Below the pieces are notes generated by a model, which was not told the DNA's origin, made no database searches, and worked only from the letters and a program-made list of their open reading frames with translations. From Aristolochia californica (Eukaryota; Streptophyta; Magnoliopsida; Piperales; Aristolochiaceae), in contig JARWKL010000007.1 of the NCBI GenBank assembly GCA_029961685.1, positions 12,361,406 through 12,425,405 of the forward strand: DNA of 64,000 bases. The letters run 5' to 3'. This document shows, piece by piece, positions 24,613 to 37,300 of this stretch. A program made the position numbers and the translations under genes. Positions within the stretch are counted from its first letter, which is position 1, and every line of letters begins with the position of its first letter.

Positions 24613-26504
24613 ATAATGAAAGAAAGATGAAATATAGAAAGTAAAATGAAATATAGAAAGATATATGAAATTTAGAAAGTAAAATTAATATAGAAAGAAA
24701 GATGAAATAAAGAAAGTAAAATGAAATATAGAAAAAAAGATGAAATAAAGAAAGTAAAATGAAATATAGAAAGAAAGATGAAATATAGAAAGTAAAATGA
24801 AATACAGAAAAAAAATGAAATATATAAAAAAATTATATTTAAATAAAATGAAAAATAAAAATAAATATGAAATATTGGAAAAAATTTGAACTATAGAAAG
24901 TAAAATAAAATATAGAATGTAAGACGAAATATAGAAAATAAAATGAAATATAGAAAGAAAGATGAAATATAGAAAATAACATGAAATTTAGAAAAAAAGA
25001 TGAAATATAGAAAGAAAGATGAAATATAGAAAGTAACATGAAATATAGAATGTATGATGATATATAGAAAGTAAAATGAAATATAGAAAGTAAAATGAAA
25101 TATAGAAAGAAAGATGAAATATAAAAGATAAAATGAAATATAGGAAGAAAGATGAATTATAGAAAGAAAGATGAAATATAGAAAGTAAAATGAAATATAG
25201 AAAGAAAGAAGAAATATAGAACGAAAGATAAAATATAGAAAGTAAAATAAAACACAAAAAAAAAGATGAAATATAGAAAGTAAAATGAAATATAGATAGA
25301 AAGATGAAATAAAGAAAGTAAAATAAAATATAGAAAAAAAATTATATATAGAAAGTTAAATGAAATATAGAAATAAAGATAAAATATAGAAAGTAAAATG
25401 AAATATAGAAAGTAAGATGATCTGTAGAAAGTAAAATTAAATATAGAAAGAAATATGAAATATAGAAAATAAAATAAAATATAGAAAGAAAGATGAAATA
25501 TAGAAAGTAAAATGAAATATAGAAATAAAGATGAAATATAAAAAGTAAAATAAAATATAGAAAGAGATATGAAATATACACAGTAAAATAAAATATAGTA
25601 AGAAAAATTATATATAGAAAGTAACATGAAATAAATAAAGAAAGATGAAATATATACAAAGTAAAATGAAATATAGTAAGAAAGAGAAAATATAGAAAGT
25701 AAAATTTAATGAAATTAAAATGAAATACTAACAGAAGGATGAAATATAGAAATTTAAATATTAATATATAAAGAAAGAAGAAATATAAAAATAAATTTGA
25801 AATATAGAAAAAAGGTTGAAATTTAGAAAGTAAAATGAAATATAGAATGAAAGACGAAATATAAAAAATAAAATGAAATATAGGAAGAAAGATGAAATAT
25901 AGAAAGAAAGATGAAATATAGAAAGTAAAATGAAATATAGAAAGAAAAATGAAATATAGAATGAAAGATAAAATATAGAAAGTAAAATAAAATATAGAAA
26001 GAAAGATGAAATATAGAAGATAAATTGAAATATAAGAAGAAAGATGAATTATAGAAAGAAAGATGAAATATAGAAAGTAAAATGAGATATAGAAAAAAAA
26101 AGAAATATAGAACGAAAGATAAAATATGTAAACTAAAACGAAATACAAAAAAAAAAAGATGAATTATAGAAAGTAAAATAAAATATAGAATGAAAAATAA
26201 TTTATAGAAAGTTAAATGAAATATAGAAATAAAGATAAAATATAGAAAGTAAAATGAAATAGAGAAAGTAAGATGATCTGTAGAAAGTAAAATTAAATAT
26301 AGACAGAAATATGAAATATAGAAAATAAGATAAAATATAGAAAGAAAGATGAAAAATAGAAAGTAAAATGAAATACAGAAATAAAGATGAAATATAGAAA
26401 GTAAAATGAAATATAGAAAGAAAGATGAAATACATAAAGAAAGATGAAATATATACAAAGTAAAATGAAATAAAGTAAGAAAGATGAAATATAGAAAGTA
26501 AAAT

Positions 26505-26580
26505 AAAATATAGAAATATAGACGAAATAATGAAAGTAAAATGAAATATAGAAATATAAATGAAATAATGAAAGTAAAAT
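26505..26580 (+). repeat. 38-bp variant dimer, two tandem copies
   Basis: Two adjacent copies of a variant dimer made of gaaatatagaaatatagat-type and gaaataatgaaagtaaaat monomers. They occupy the same place in the local unit as the three-copy run at 27,418-27,531. Confidence 0.8.
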
Positions 26581-27417
26581 GAAATACTAAAAGAAGGATG
26601 AAATATAGAAATTTAAAATTTAATATATAAAGAAAGAGGAAATATAAAAATAAATATGAAATATAGAAAAAAGGTTGAAATATAGAAAGTAAAATGAAAT
26701 ATAGAATGAAAGACGAAATATAAAAAAAGAAATGAAATATAGGAAGAAAGATGAAATATAGAAAGAAAGATGAAATATAGAAAGTAAAATGAAATATAGA
26801 AAGAAAAATGAAATATAGAATGAAAGATACAATATTGAAAGTAAAATAAAATATAGAAAGAAAGATGAAATATAGAAGATAAAATGAAATACAGGAAGAA
26901 AGATGAATTATAGAAAGAAAGATGAAATATAGAAAGTAAAATGAAATATAGAAAGAAAGAAGAAATATAGAGCGAAAAATAAAATATAGAAAATAAATGA
27001 AAAAAAAAACAAAAGACGAAATATAGATAGAAAGATGAAATATAGAAAGTAAAATAAAATATTGAAAGAAAAATGATATATAGAAAGTTAAATGAAATAT
27101 AGAAATAAAGATAAAATATAGAAAGTAAAATGAAATATAGAAAGTACGATGATCTGTAGAAAGTAAAATTAAATATAGACAGAAATATGAAATATAGAAA
27201 ATAAGATAAAATATAGAAAGAAAGATGAAAAATAGAAAGTAAAATGAAATACAGAAATAAAGATGAAATATAGAAGTAAAATAAAATATAGAAAGAAAGA
27301 TGAAATATAGAAAGTAAAATGAAATATAGAAAGAAAGATGAAATACATAAAGAAAGATGAAATATATACAAAGTAAAATGAAATAAAGTAAGAAAGATGT
27401 AATATAGAAAGTAAAAT

Positions 27418-27531
27418 AAAATGTAGAAATATAGATGAAATAATGAAAGTAAAATGAAATATAGAAATATAGATGAAATAATGAAAGTAAAATGAAATAT
27501 AGAAATATAGATGAAATAATGAAAGTAAAAT
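27418..27531 (+). repeat. 38-bp variant dimer, three tandem copies
   Basis: Three tandem copies, with boundaries at 27,418, 27,456 and 27,494, of the dimer made of gaaatatagaaatatagat and gaaataatgaaagtaaaat. Copies two and three are nearly identical; the first begins with gtag in place of gaaatatag. Confidence 0.85.
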
Positions 27532-29984
27532 GAAATACTAAAAGAAGGATGAAATATAGAAATTTAAAATTTAATATATAAAGAAAGAGGAAATATAAAA
27601 ATAAATATGAAATATAGAAAAAAGGTTGAAATATAGAATGTAAAATGAAATATAGAATGAAAGACGATATATAAAAAAAGAAATGAAATATAGGAAGAAA
27701 GATGAAATATAGAAAGAAAGATGAAATATAGAAAGTAAAATGAAATATAGAAAGAAAAATGAAATATAGAATGAAAGATAAAATATTGAAAGTAAAATAA
27801 AATATAGAAAGAAAGATGAAATGAAATACAGGAAGAAAGATGAATTATAGAAAGAAAGATGAAATATAGAAAGTAAAATGAAATATTGAAAGAAAGAAGA
27901 AATATAGAGCGAAAAATAAAATATAGAAAATAAATGAAAAAAAAAACAAAAGATGAAATATAGATAGAAAGATGAAATATAGAAAGTAAAATAAAATATT
28001 GAAAGAAAAATGATATATAGAAAGTTAAATGAAATATAGAAATAAAGATAAAATATAGAAAGTAAAATGAAATATAGAAAGTAAGATGATCTGTAGAAAG
28101 TAAAATTAAATATAAAAATAAATATGAAATATAGAAAATAAAATAAAATATAGAAAGAAAGATAAAATAGAGAAAGTAAAATGAAATATAGAAATAAAGA
28201 TGAAATATAGAAAGTAAAATAAAATATAGAAAGAAAGATGAAATATAGACAGTAAAATGAAATATAGAAATAAAGATGAAATATAGAAAGTAAAATAAAA
28301 TATAGAAAGAAAGATGAAATATAGACAGTAAAATGAAATATAGTAAGAAAAATTATATATAGAAAGTAACATGAAATAAATAAAGAAAGATGAAATATAG
28401 AAAGTAAAATAAAATATAGTAAGAAAGTCGAAATGCATAAAGAAAGATGAAATATAGTAAGAAAGATGAAATATAGAAAGTAAAATGAAATATAGAAAAA
28501 TAGATGAAATAATGAAAGTAAAATGAAATACTAAAAGAAGGATGAAATATAGAAATTTAAATATTAATATATAAAGAAATAAGAAATATAAAAATAAATA
28601 TGAAATATTGAAAAAAGGTTGAAATGTTGAAAGTAAAATGAAATATAGAATGAAAGACGAAATATAAAAAATTAAATGAAATATAGGAAGAAAGATGAAA
28701 TATAGAAAGACAGATGAAATATAGAAAGTAAAATGAAATATAGAAAGAAAAATGAACTATAGGAAGAAAGATGAATTATAGAAAGAAAGATGAAATATAG
28801 AAAGTAAAATGAAATATAGAAAGAAAGATGAAATATAGAACGAAAGATAAAATATCAAAAATAAAATAAAATATAGAAAGAAAGATGAAATATAAAAAGT
28901 AAAATGAAATATAGATAGAAAGATGAAATATAGAAAGTAAAATAAAATATAGAAAAAAAATGAGGTATAGAAAGTTAAATGAAATAGAATGAAATATGAA
29001 ATATAGAAAGTAAAATGAAATATCTAAAGAAAGATGAAATATAGAAAGTAAAATGTAATATAGAAAGAAAGAAGAAATAAAAATAAAACAAAATAAAATA
29101 TTAAAAAAAGGAAAAATGGAAAGAAAGATAAAATATAGAAAGAAAGTTGAATTATAGAAAGTAAAATGAAATGTAGAAAGAAGATAAAATATAGAAAGTA
29201 CAATGAGAAATAGAAGGTAAGATGAAAAATAGAAAGTAAGATGAAATATAGAAAGTGAGATGAAATATAGAAAGTAAAATAAAATAAAGAAAGAAAGATG
29301 AAATATAGAAAGTAAAATGAAATACAGAAAGAATAATGAATAATAGAAAGTAAAATAAAATATAAAATGTAAAATGAAATATAGTAAGAAAAACGATATA
29401 TAGAAAGTAACATGAAATAAAGAAAGAAAGATGAAATATAGAAATTACATGAAATATAGAAAGAAAGATGAAATATAGAAAGTGAAATGAAATATAGAAA
29501 GAAAGATGAAATATAGAAAGTGAAATGAAATATAGAAAGAAAGATGAAATATAGAAACTAAAATGAAATACAGAAAGAAAGATGAAATATAAAAAGTTAA
29601 ATAAAATTTATAAAGAAAAATGAAATATAGAAAGTAAAATAAAATATAGAAAAAAATGATGTATAGAAAGTAACATGAGTTAAAGAAAGAAAGATGAAAA
29701 ATAGAAAGTAAAATAAAATATAGAAAGAAATATGAAACATAGAAAGTAAAAGGAAATATATAAAGAAAGTTGAAATATAGAAAGTAAAATGTAATATAGA
29801 AAGAAAGATGAAGTAAAGAAAATGAAATAATGAAAGAAAAAGGAAATATGGAAAGAAAGATGAATTATAAAAAGGAAAATGAAATATAGAAAGAAGTTGA
29901 ATTATAGAAAGTAAAATGAAAAATAGAAAGTAAGATGAAAAACAGAAAGTAAAATAAAATATAGAAAGATGAAATATAGAAAGT

Positions 29985-31350
29985 AAAATGAAATGCAGAA
30001 AGAAAGATTAAATATAGAAAGTATAATAAAATTTAGAAAGAAAGATGAAATATAGAAAGTAAAATAAAATATAGAAAAAAGGTAAAAATAAGGAAAGTAA
30101 AATGAAATATAGAATGAAATATGAAAGTAGAAAGTATAATGGAATATAGAAAGTAAAATGAAATATATAAAGAAAGATGAAATATAGAAAGTAAAATAAA
30201 ATATAGTAAAAAAATGATGTACAGAAAGTAACATGAATTAAAGAAAGAAAAATGAAAAATAGAAAGTAAAATGAAATATAGAAAGAAATATAAAATAGAG
30301 AAAGTAAAAAGAAATATATAGAGAAAGATGAAATATAGAAAGTAAAATGTAATATAGAAAGAAAGATGAAATAAAAAAATGAAATATTGAAAGAAAAAGG
30401 AAATATGGAAAGAAAGATGAATTATAGAAAGAAAGGTGAATTATAGAAAGGCAAATGTATATAGAAAGAAGTTGAAATATAGAAAGTAAAATGAAAAATA
30501 AAAAGTAAGATGAAAAATAGAAAGTAAAATAAAATATAGAAAGAAAGATGAAATATAGAAAGTCAAATGAAATACAGAAAGAAAGATTAAATATAGAAAG
30601 TAAAATGAAATTTATAAAGAAAGATGAAATGTAGAAAGTAAAATAAAATATAGAAAGAAGGTTAAAAAAAAGAAAGTAAAATGAAATATATAATGAAATA
30701 TGAAATATAGAAAGTATAATGAAATATAGAAAGTAAAATGAAATATATAAAGAAAGATGAAATATAGAAAGTAACATGAAATAAAGAAAGAAAGATGAAA
30801 TAAAGAAACTAAAATGAAATATGGAAAGAAGGTAAAATGAAATATAGAAAATATGAAGATATTTAGAAAGTTAAAGGAAACGTAGAAAGAAAGATGAAAT
30901 ATAGAAAGTAAAATATAAAACAGAAAGAAAGAAGAAATAAAAATAAAATAAAATGAAATATTGAAAGAAAAAGGAAAAATGGAAAGAAAGATAAAATATA
31001 GAAAGAAAGTTGAATTATAGAAAGTAAAATGAAATGTAGAAAAAAGATGAAATATAGAACGTAAAATGAAAAATAGAAGGTAAGATGAAAAATAGAAAGT
31101 AAGATGAAATATAGAAAGTGAGATGAAATATAGAAAGTAAAATAAAATAAAGAAAGAAAGATGAAATATAGAAAGTAAAATAAGATACAGAAAAAATGAT
31201 GAAGTATAGAAAGTAAAATAAAATATAGAATGTAAAATGAAATATTTTAAGAGAAACGATATATAGAAAGTAACATGAAATAAAAAAAGAAAGATGAAAT
31301 ATAGAAACTAAAATGAAATATAGAAAGAAAGATGAAATATAGAAAGTGAA
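29985..31350 (+). repeat. Diverged solitary copy of the 1,383-bp unit
   Basis: This segment follows the 1,383-bp unit in order. It has the anchor aaaaaggtaaaaataagg at 30,076, then gtacagaaagtaacatg, gaaggttaaaaaaaag, gaagatatttagaaagtt (30,855) and gatacagaaaaaatgatg. It differs from the array units at scattered bases, such as aaaaatagaagg where the array has aaaaattgaagg, and a one-base deletion near 30,453. Its flanks do not join head to tail to another unit. It is probably the progenitor or a sister of the unit amplified at 34.35-64 kb. Confidence 0.75.
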
Positions 31351-31730
31351 ATGAAATATAGAAAGAAAGATGAAATATAGAAAGTAAAATGAAATATAGA
31401 AAGAAAGATGAAATATAAAAAGTAAAATGAAATTTATGAAGAAAGATGAAATATAGAAAGTAAAATAAAATATAGTAAAAAAATGATGTATAGAAAGTAA
31501 CATGAATTAAAGAAAGAAAGGTGAAAAATAGAAAGTGAAATGAAATATAGAAAGAAAGATGAAATATAGAAAGTAAAATGAAATATAGAAAGAAGATGAA
31601 ACATAAAAGTAAAATGAAATTTATGAAGAAAGATAAAATATAGAAAGTAAAATAAAATATAGTAAAAAAATGATGTATAGAAAGTAACATGAATTAAAGA
31701 AAGAAAGGTAAAAAATAGAAAGTAAAATGA
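30620..31730 (+). repeat. About 1.1-kb satellite segment duplicated at 2,502-bp offset, copy 1
   Basis: This segment matches about 33,130-34,235, including gaagatatttagaaagtt at 30,855 and 33,357, exactly 2,502 bp apart. The left part has an indel of about 20 bp. The duplication overlaps the solitary 1,383-bp unit copy. Confidence 0.75.
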
Positions 31731-31739
31731 AATATTGAA

Positions 31740-32930
31740 AGAAATATGAAACATTGAAAGTAAAAAGAAATATATAAAGAAAGATGAAATATAGAAAATA
31801 AAATGTAATATAGAAAGAAAGATGAAATAAAAAAATGAAATATTGAAAGAAAAAGGAAATATGGAAAGAAAGATGAATTATAGAAAGGAAAATGAAATAT
31901 AGAAAGAAGTTGAAATATAGAAAGTAAAATGAAAAAAAGAAAGTAAGATGAAAAATAGAAAGAAAAATAAAATATAAAAAGTAAGATGAAAAATAGAAAG
32001 AAAAATAAAATATAAAAAGAAAGATGAAATATAGAAAGTAAAATGAAATACAGAAATAAAGATTAAATATAGAAAGTAAAATAAAATTTAGAAAGAAAAA
32101 TGAAATATAGAAAGTGAAATAAAATATAGAAAGAAGGTTAAAATAAAGAAAGTACAATGAAATATAGAATGAAATATGAAATATAGAAAGTAAAATGAAA
32201 TATCTAAAGAAAGTTGAAATATAGAAAGTAAAATGAAATATCTAAAGAAAGTTGAAATATAGAAAGTAAAATGTAATATAGAAAGAAAGAAGAAATAAAA
32301 ATAAAATAAAGTGAAATATTGTAAGAAAAAGGAAAATGCAAAGAAAGATAAAATATAGAAAGAAAGTTGAATTATAGAAAGTAAAATGAAACATAGAAAG
32401 AAGATGAAATATAGAAAGTAAAATGAAAAATAGAAGGTAAGATGAAAAATAGAAAGTTAGATGAAATATAGAAAGTGAGATGAAATATAGAAAGTAAAAT
32501 AAAATAAAGAAAGAAAGATGAAATATAGAAAGTAAAATGAAAGACAAAAAGAATGATGAAGTATAGAAAGTAAAATAAAATATAGAATGTAAAATGAAAT
32601 ATAGTAAGAGAAACTATATATAGAAAGTAACATGAAATAAAGAAAGGAAGATGAAATATAGAAACTAAAACAAAATATAGAAAGAAAGATGAACTATAGA
32701 AAATGAAATGAAATATAGAAAGAAAGATGAAATATAGAAAGAAAGTTGAAATATAAAAAGTAAAATGAAAGTTATAAAGAAAGAAAAAATATAGAAAGTA
32801 AAATAAAATATAGTAAAAAAAATGATGTATAGAAAGTAACATGAATTAAAGAAAGAAAGATGAAAAATAGAAAGTTAAATGAAAGATAGAAAGAAGGTTA
32901 AAATAAAGAAAGTAAAATGAAATATAGAAA
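31740..32930 (+). repeat. Long-range duplicated satellite block, copy 2
   Basis: Counterpart of 14,030-15,190. This copy has an extra 38-bp dimer near 32,200-32,275: a gaaatatctaaagaaagtt plus gaaatatagaaagtaaaat pair appears twice here but once in copy 1. Confidence 0.75.
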
Positions 32931-33129
32931 GAAATATGAAACATAGAAAGTAAAAAAGAAATATATAAAGAAAGATGAAATATAGAAAGAAGTTGAAATA
33001 TAGAAAGTAAAATGAAAAATAGAAAGTAAGATTAAAAATAGAAAGTAAAATAAAATATAGAAAGAAAGATGAAATATAAAAAGTAAAACGAAATACAGAA
33101 AGAAAGATTAAATATAGAAAGTAAAATGA

Positions 33130-34235
33130 AATTTATAAAGAAAGATGAAATGTAGAAAGTAAAATAAAATATAGAAAGAAGGTTAAAAAAAAGAAAGTAA
33201 AATGAAATATAGAAAGTATAATGAAATATAGAAAGTAAAATGAAATATATAGAGAAAGATGAAACATAGAAAGTAACATGAAATAAAGAAAGAAAGATGA
33301 AATAAAGAAACTAAAATGAAATATGGAAAGAAGGTAAAATGAAATATAGAAAATATGAAGATATTTAGAAAGTTAAAGGAAACGTAGAAAGAAAGATGAA
33401 ATATAGAAAGTAAAATATAAAACAGAAAGAAAGAAGAAATAAAAATAAAATAAAATAAAATATTGAAAGAAAAAGGAAAAATGGAAAGAAAGATAAAATA
33501 TAGAAAGAAAGTTGAATTATAGAAAGTAAAATGAAATGTAGAAAAAAGATGAAATATAGAACGTAAAATGAAAAATAGAAGGTAAGATGAAAAATAGAAA
33601 GTAAGATGAAATATAGAAAGTGAGATGAAATATAGAAAGTAAAATAAAATAAAGAAAGAAAGATGAAATATAGAAAGTAAAATAAGATACAGAAAAAATG
33701 ATGAAGTATAGAAAGTAAAATAAAATATAGAATGTAAAATGAAATATTGTACGAGAAACGATATATAGAAAGTAACATGAAATAAAAAAAGAAAGATGAA
33801 ATATAGAAACTAAAATGAAATATAGAAAGAAAGATGAAATATAGAAAGTGAAATGAAATATAGAAAGAAAGATGAAATATAGAAAGTAAAATGAAATATA
33901 GAAAGAAAGATGAAATATAAAAAGTAAAATATAATTTATGAAGAAAGATGAAATATAGAAAGTAAAATAAAATATAGTAAAAAAATGATGTATAGAAAGT
34001 AACATGAATTAAAGAAAGAAAGGTGAAAAATAGAAAGTGAAATGAAATATAGAAAGAAAGATGAAATATAGAAAGTAAAATGAAATATAGAAAGAAAGAT
34101 GAAACATAAAAGTAAAATGAAATTTATGAAGAAAGATGAAATATAGAAAGTAAATAAAATATAGTAAAAAAATGATGTATAGAAAGTAACATGAATTAAA
34201 GAAAGAAAGGTAAAAAATAGAAAGTAAAATGAAAT
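33130..34235 (+). repeat. About 1.1-kb satellite segment duplicated at 2,502-bp offset, copy 2
   Basis: Counterpart of 30,620-31,730. It keeps the aaaaatagaagg form also seen in the solitary unit, not the aaaaattgaagg form of the array, so it belongs with the older sequence. It ends just before the homogeneous array starts. Confidence 0.75.
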
Positions 34236-34349
34236 ATAGAAAGAAGGTTAAAATAAAGAAAGTAAAATAAAATATTGAAAAAAATATGAAACATAGAAAG
34301 GAAAAAAGAAATATATAAAGAAAGATGAAATATAGAAAGTAAAATGTAA

Positions 34350-37300
34350 TACAGAAAGAAAGATGAAATACAGAAAGAAAGAGTAAATATAGAAAGTAAA
34401 ATAAAATTTAGAAAGAAAGATGAAATATAGAAAGTAAAATAAAATATAGAAAAAAGGTAAAAATAAGGAAAGTAAAATGAAATATAGAATGAAATATGAA
34501 AGTAGAAAGTATAATGGAATATAGAAAGTAAAATGAAATATATAAAGAAAGATGAAATATAGAAAGTAAAATAAAATATAGTAAAAAAATGATGTACAGA
34601 AAGTAACATGAATTAAAGAAAGAAAAATGAAAAATAGAAAGTAAAATGAAATATAGAAAGAAATATAAAATAGAGAAAGTAAAAAGAAATATATAGAGAA
34701 AGATGAAATATAGAAAGTAAAATGTAATATAGAAAGAAAGATGAAATAAAAAAATAAAATATTGAAAGAAAAAGGAAATATGGAAAGAAAGATGAATTAT
34801 AGAAAGAAAGGTGAATTATAGAAAGGCAAATGATATATAGAAAGAAGTTGAAATATAGAAAGTAAAATGAAAAATAAAAAGTAAGATGAAAAATAGAAAG
34901 TAAAATAAAATATAGAAAGAAAGATGAAATATAGAAAGTCAAATGAAATACAGAAAGAAAGATTAAATATAGAAAGTAAAATGAAATTTATAAAGAAAGA
35001 TGAAATGTAGAAAGTAAAATAAAATATAGAAAGAAGGTTAAAAAAAAGAAAGTAAAATGAAATATATAATGAAATATGAAATATAGAAAGTATAATGAAA
35101 TATAGAAAGTAAAATGAAATATATAAAGAAAGATGAAATATAGAAAGTAACATGAAATAAAGAAAGAAAGATGAAATAAAGAAACTAAAATGAAATATGG
35201 AAAGAAGGTAAAATGAAATATAGAAAATATGAAGATATTTAGAAAGTTAAAGGAAACGTAGAAAGAAAGATGAAATATAGAAAGTAAAATATAAAACAGA
35301 AAGAAAGAAGAAATAAAAATAAAATAAAATGAAATATTGAAAGAAAAAGGAAAAATGGAAAGAAAGATAAAATATAGAAAGAAAGTTGAATTATAGAAAG
35401 TAAAATGAAATGTAGAAAAAAGATGAAATATAGAACGTAAAATGAAAAATTGAAGGTAAGATGAAAAATAGAAAGTAAGATGAAATATAGAAAGTGAGAT
35501 GAAATATAGAAAGTAAAATAAAATAAAGAAAGAAAGATGAAATATAGAAAGTAAAATAAGATACAGAAAAAATGATGAAGTATAGAAAGTAAAATAAAAT
35601 ATAGAATGTAAAATAAAATATTGTAAGAGAAACGATATATAGAAAGTAACATGAAATAAAGAAAGAAAGATGAAATATAGAAACTAAAATGAAATATAGA
35701 AAGAAAGATGAAATATAGAAAGTGAAATGAAATACAGAAAGAAAGATGAAATACAGAAAGAAAGAGTAAATATAGAAAGTAAAATAAAATTTAGAAAGAA
35801 AGATGAAATATAGAAAGTAAAATAAAATATAGAAAAAAGGTAAAAATAAGGAAAGTAAAATGAAATATAGAATGAAATATGAAAGTAGAAAGTATAATGG
35901 AATATAGAAAGTAAAATGAAATATATAAAGAAAGATGAAATATAGAAAGTAAAATAAAATATAGTAAAAAAATGATGTACAGAAAGTAACATGAATTAAA
36001 GAAAGAAAAATGAAAAATAGAAAGTAAAATGAAATATAGAAAGAAATATAAAATAGAGAAAGTAAAAAGAAATATATAGAGAAAGATGAAATATAGAAAG
36101 TAAAATGTAATATAGAAAGAAAGATGAAATAAAAAAATAAAATATTGAAAGAAAAAGGAAATATGGAAAGAAAGATGAATTATAGAAAGAAAGGTGAATT
36201 ATAGAAAGGCAAATGATATATAGAAAGAAGTTGAAATATAGAAAGTAAAATGAAAAATAAAAAGTAAGATGAAAAATAGAAAGTAAAATAAAATATAGAA
36301 AGAAAGATGAAATATAGAAAGTCAAATGAAATACAGAAAGAAAGATTAAATATAGAAAGTAAAATGAAATTTATAAAGAAAGATGAAATGTAGAAAGTAA
36401 AATAAAATATAGAAAGAAGGTTAAAAAAAAGAAAGTAAAATGAAATATATAATGAAATATGAAATATAGAAAGTATAATGAAATATAGAAAGTAAAATGA
36501 AATATATAAAGAAAGATGAAATATAGAAAGTAACATGAAATAAAGAAAGAAAGATGAAATAAAGAAACTAAAATGAAATATGGAAAGAAGGTAAAATGAA
36601 ATATAGAAAATATGAAGATATTTAGAAAGTTAAAGGAAACGTAGAAAGAAAGATGAAATATAGAAAGTAAAATATAAAACAGAAAGAAAGAAGAAATAAA
36701 AATAAAATAAAATGAAATATTGAAAGAAAAAGGAAAAATGGAAAGAAAGATAAAATATAGAAAGAAAGTTGAATTATAGAAAGTAAAATGAAATGTAGAA
36801 AAAAGATGAAATATAGAACGTAAAATGAAAAATTGAAGGTAAGATGAAAAATAGAAAGTAAGATGAAATATAGAAAGTGAGATGAAATATAGAAAGTAAA
36901 ATAAAATAAAGAAAGAAAGATGAAATATAGAAAGTAAAATAAGATACAGAAAAAATGATGAAGTATAGAAAGTAAAATAAAATATAGAATGTAAAATAAA
37001 ATATTGTAAGAGAAACGATATATAGAAAGTAACATGAAATAAAGAAAGAAAGATGAAATATAGAAACTAAAATGAAATATAGAAAGAAAGATGAAATATA
37101 GAAAGTGAAATGAAATACAGAAAGAAAGATGAAATACAGAAAGAAAGAGTAAATATAGAAAGTAAAATAAAATTTAGAAAGAAAGATGAAATATAGAAAG
37201 TAAAATAAAATATAGAAAAAAGGTAAAAATAAGGAAAGTAAAATGAAATATAGAATGAAATATGAAAGTAGAAAGTATAATGGAATATAGAAAGTAAAAT

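Larger units (their letters stand above)
25100..28620 (+). repeat. Local higher-order repeat of about 0.85-0.95 kb, four copies
   Basis: The rare marker gatctgtagaaagtaaaatt occurs at about 25,427, 26,274, 27,149 and 28,087, and a gaaggatgaaatatagaaat-type marker at about 25,736, 26,594, 27,544 and 28,538. Spacing grows from about 850 to about 940-990 bp. A related single copy lies at about 22.2-23.0 kb. Part of the growth in length comes from extra 38-bp units. Confidence 0.75.
11699..34345 (+). repeat. Heterogeneous 19/38-bp minisatellite with local higher-order zones
   Basis: The same 19-bp monomer family and orientation as the left block, again nearly free of cytosine on the plus strand. 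Distinct zones have their own local periods: about 0.41 kb at 12.5-13.4 kb, about 1.05-1.08 kb at 18.5-21.7 kb, and about 0.85-0.95 kb at 25.1-28.6 kb. Copies within zones differ by many substitutions and by indels, often of 19 or 38 bp. I see no gene, RNA or transposon in the whole stretch. Minus-strand open frames are repeat artefacts. Confidence 0.95.
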
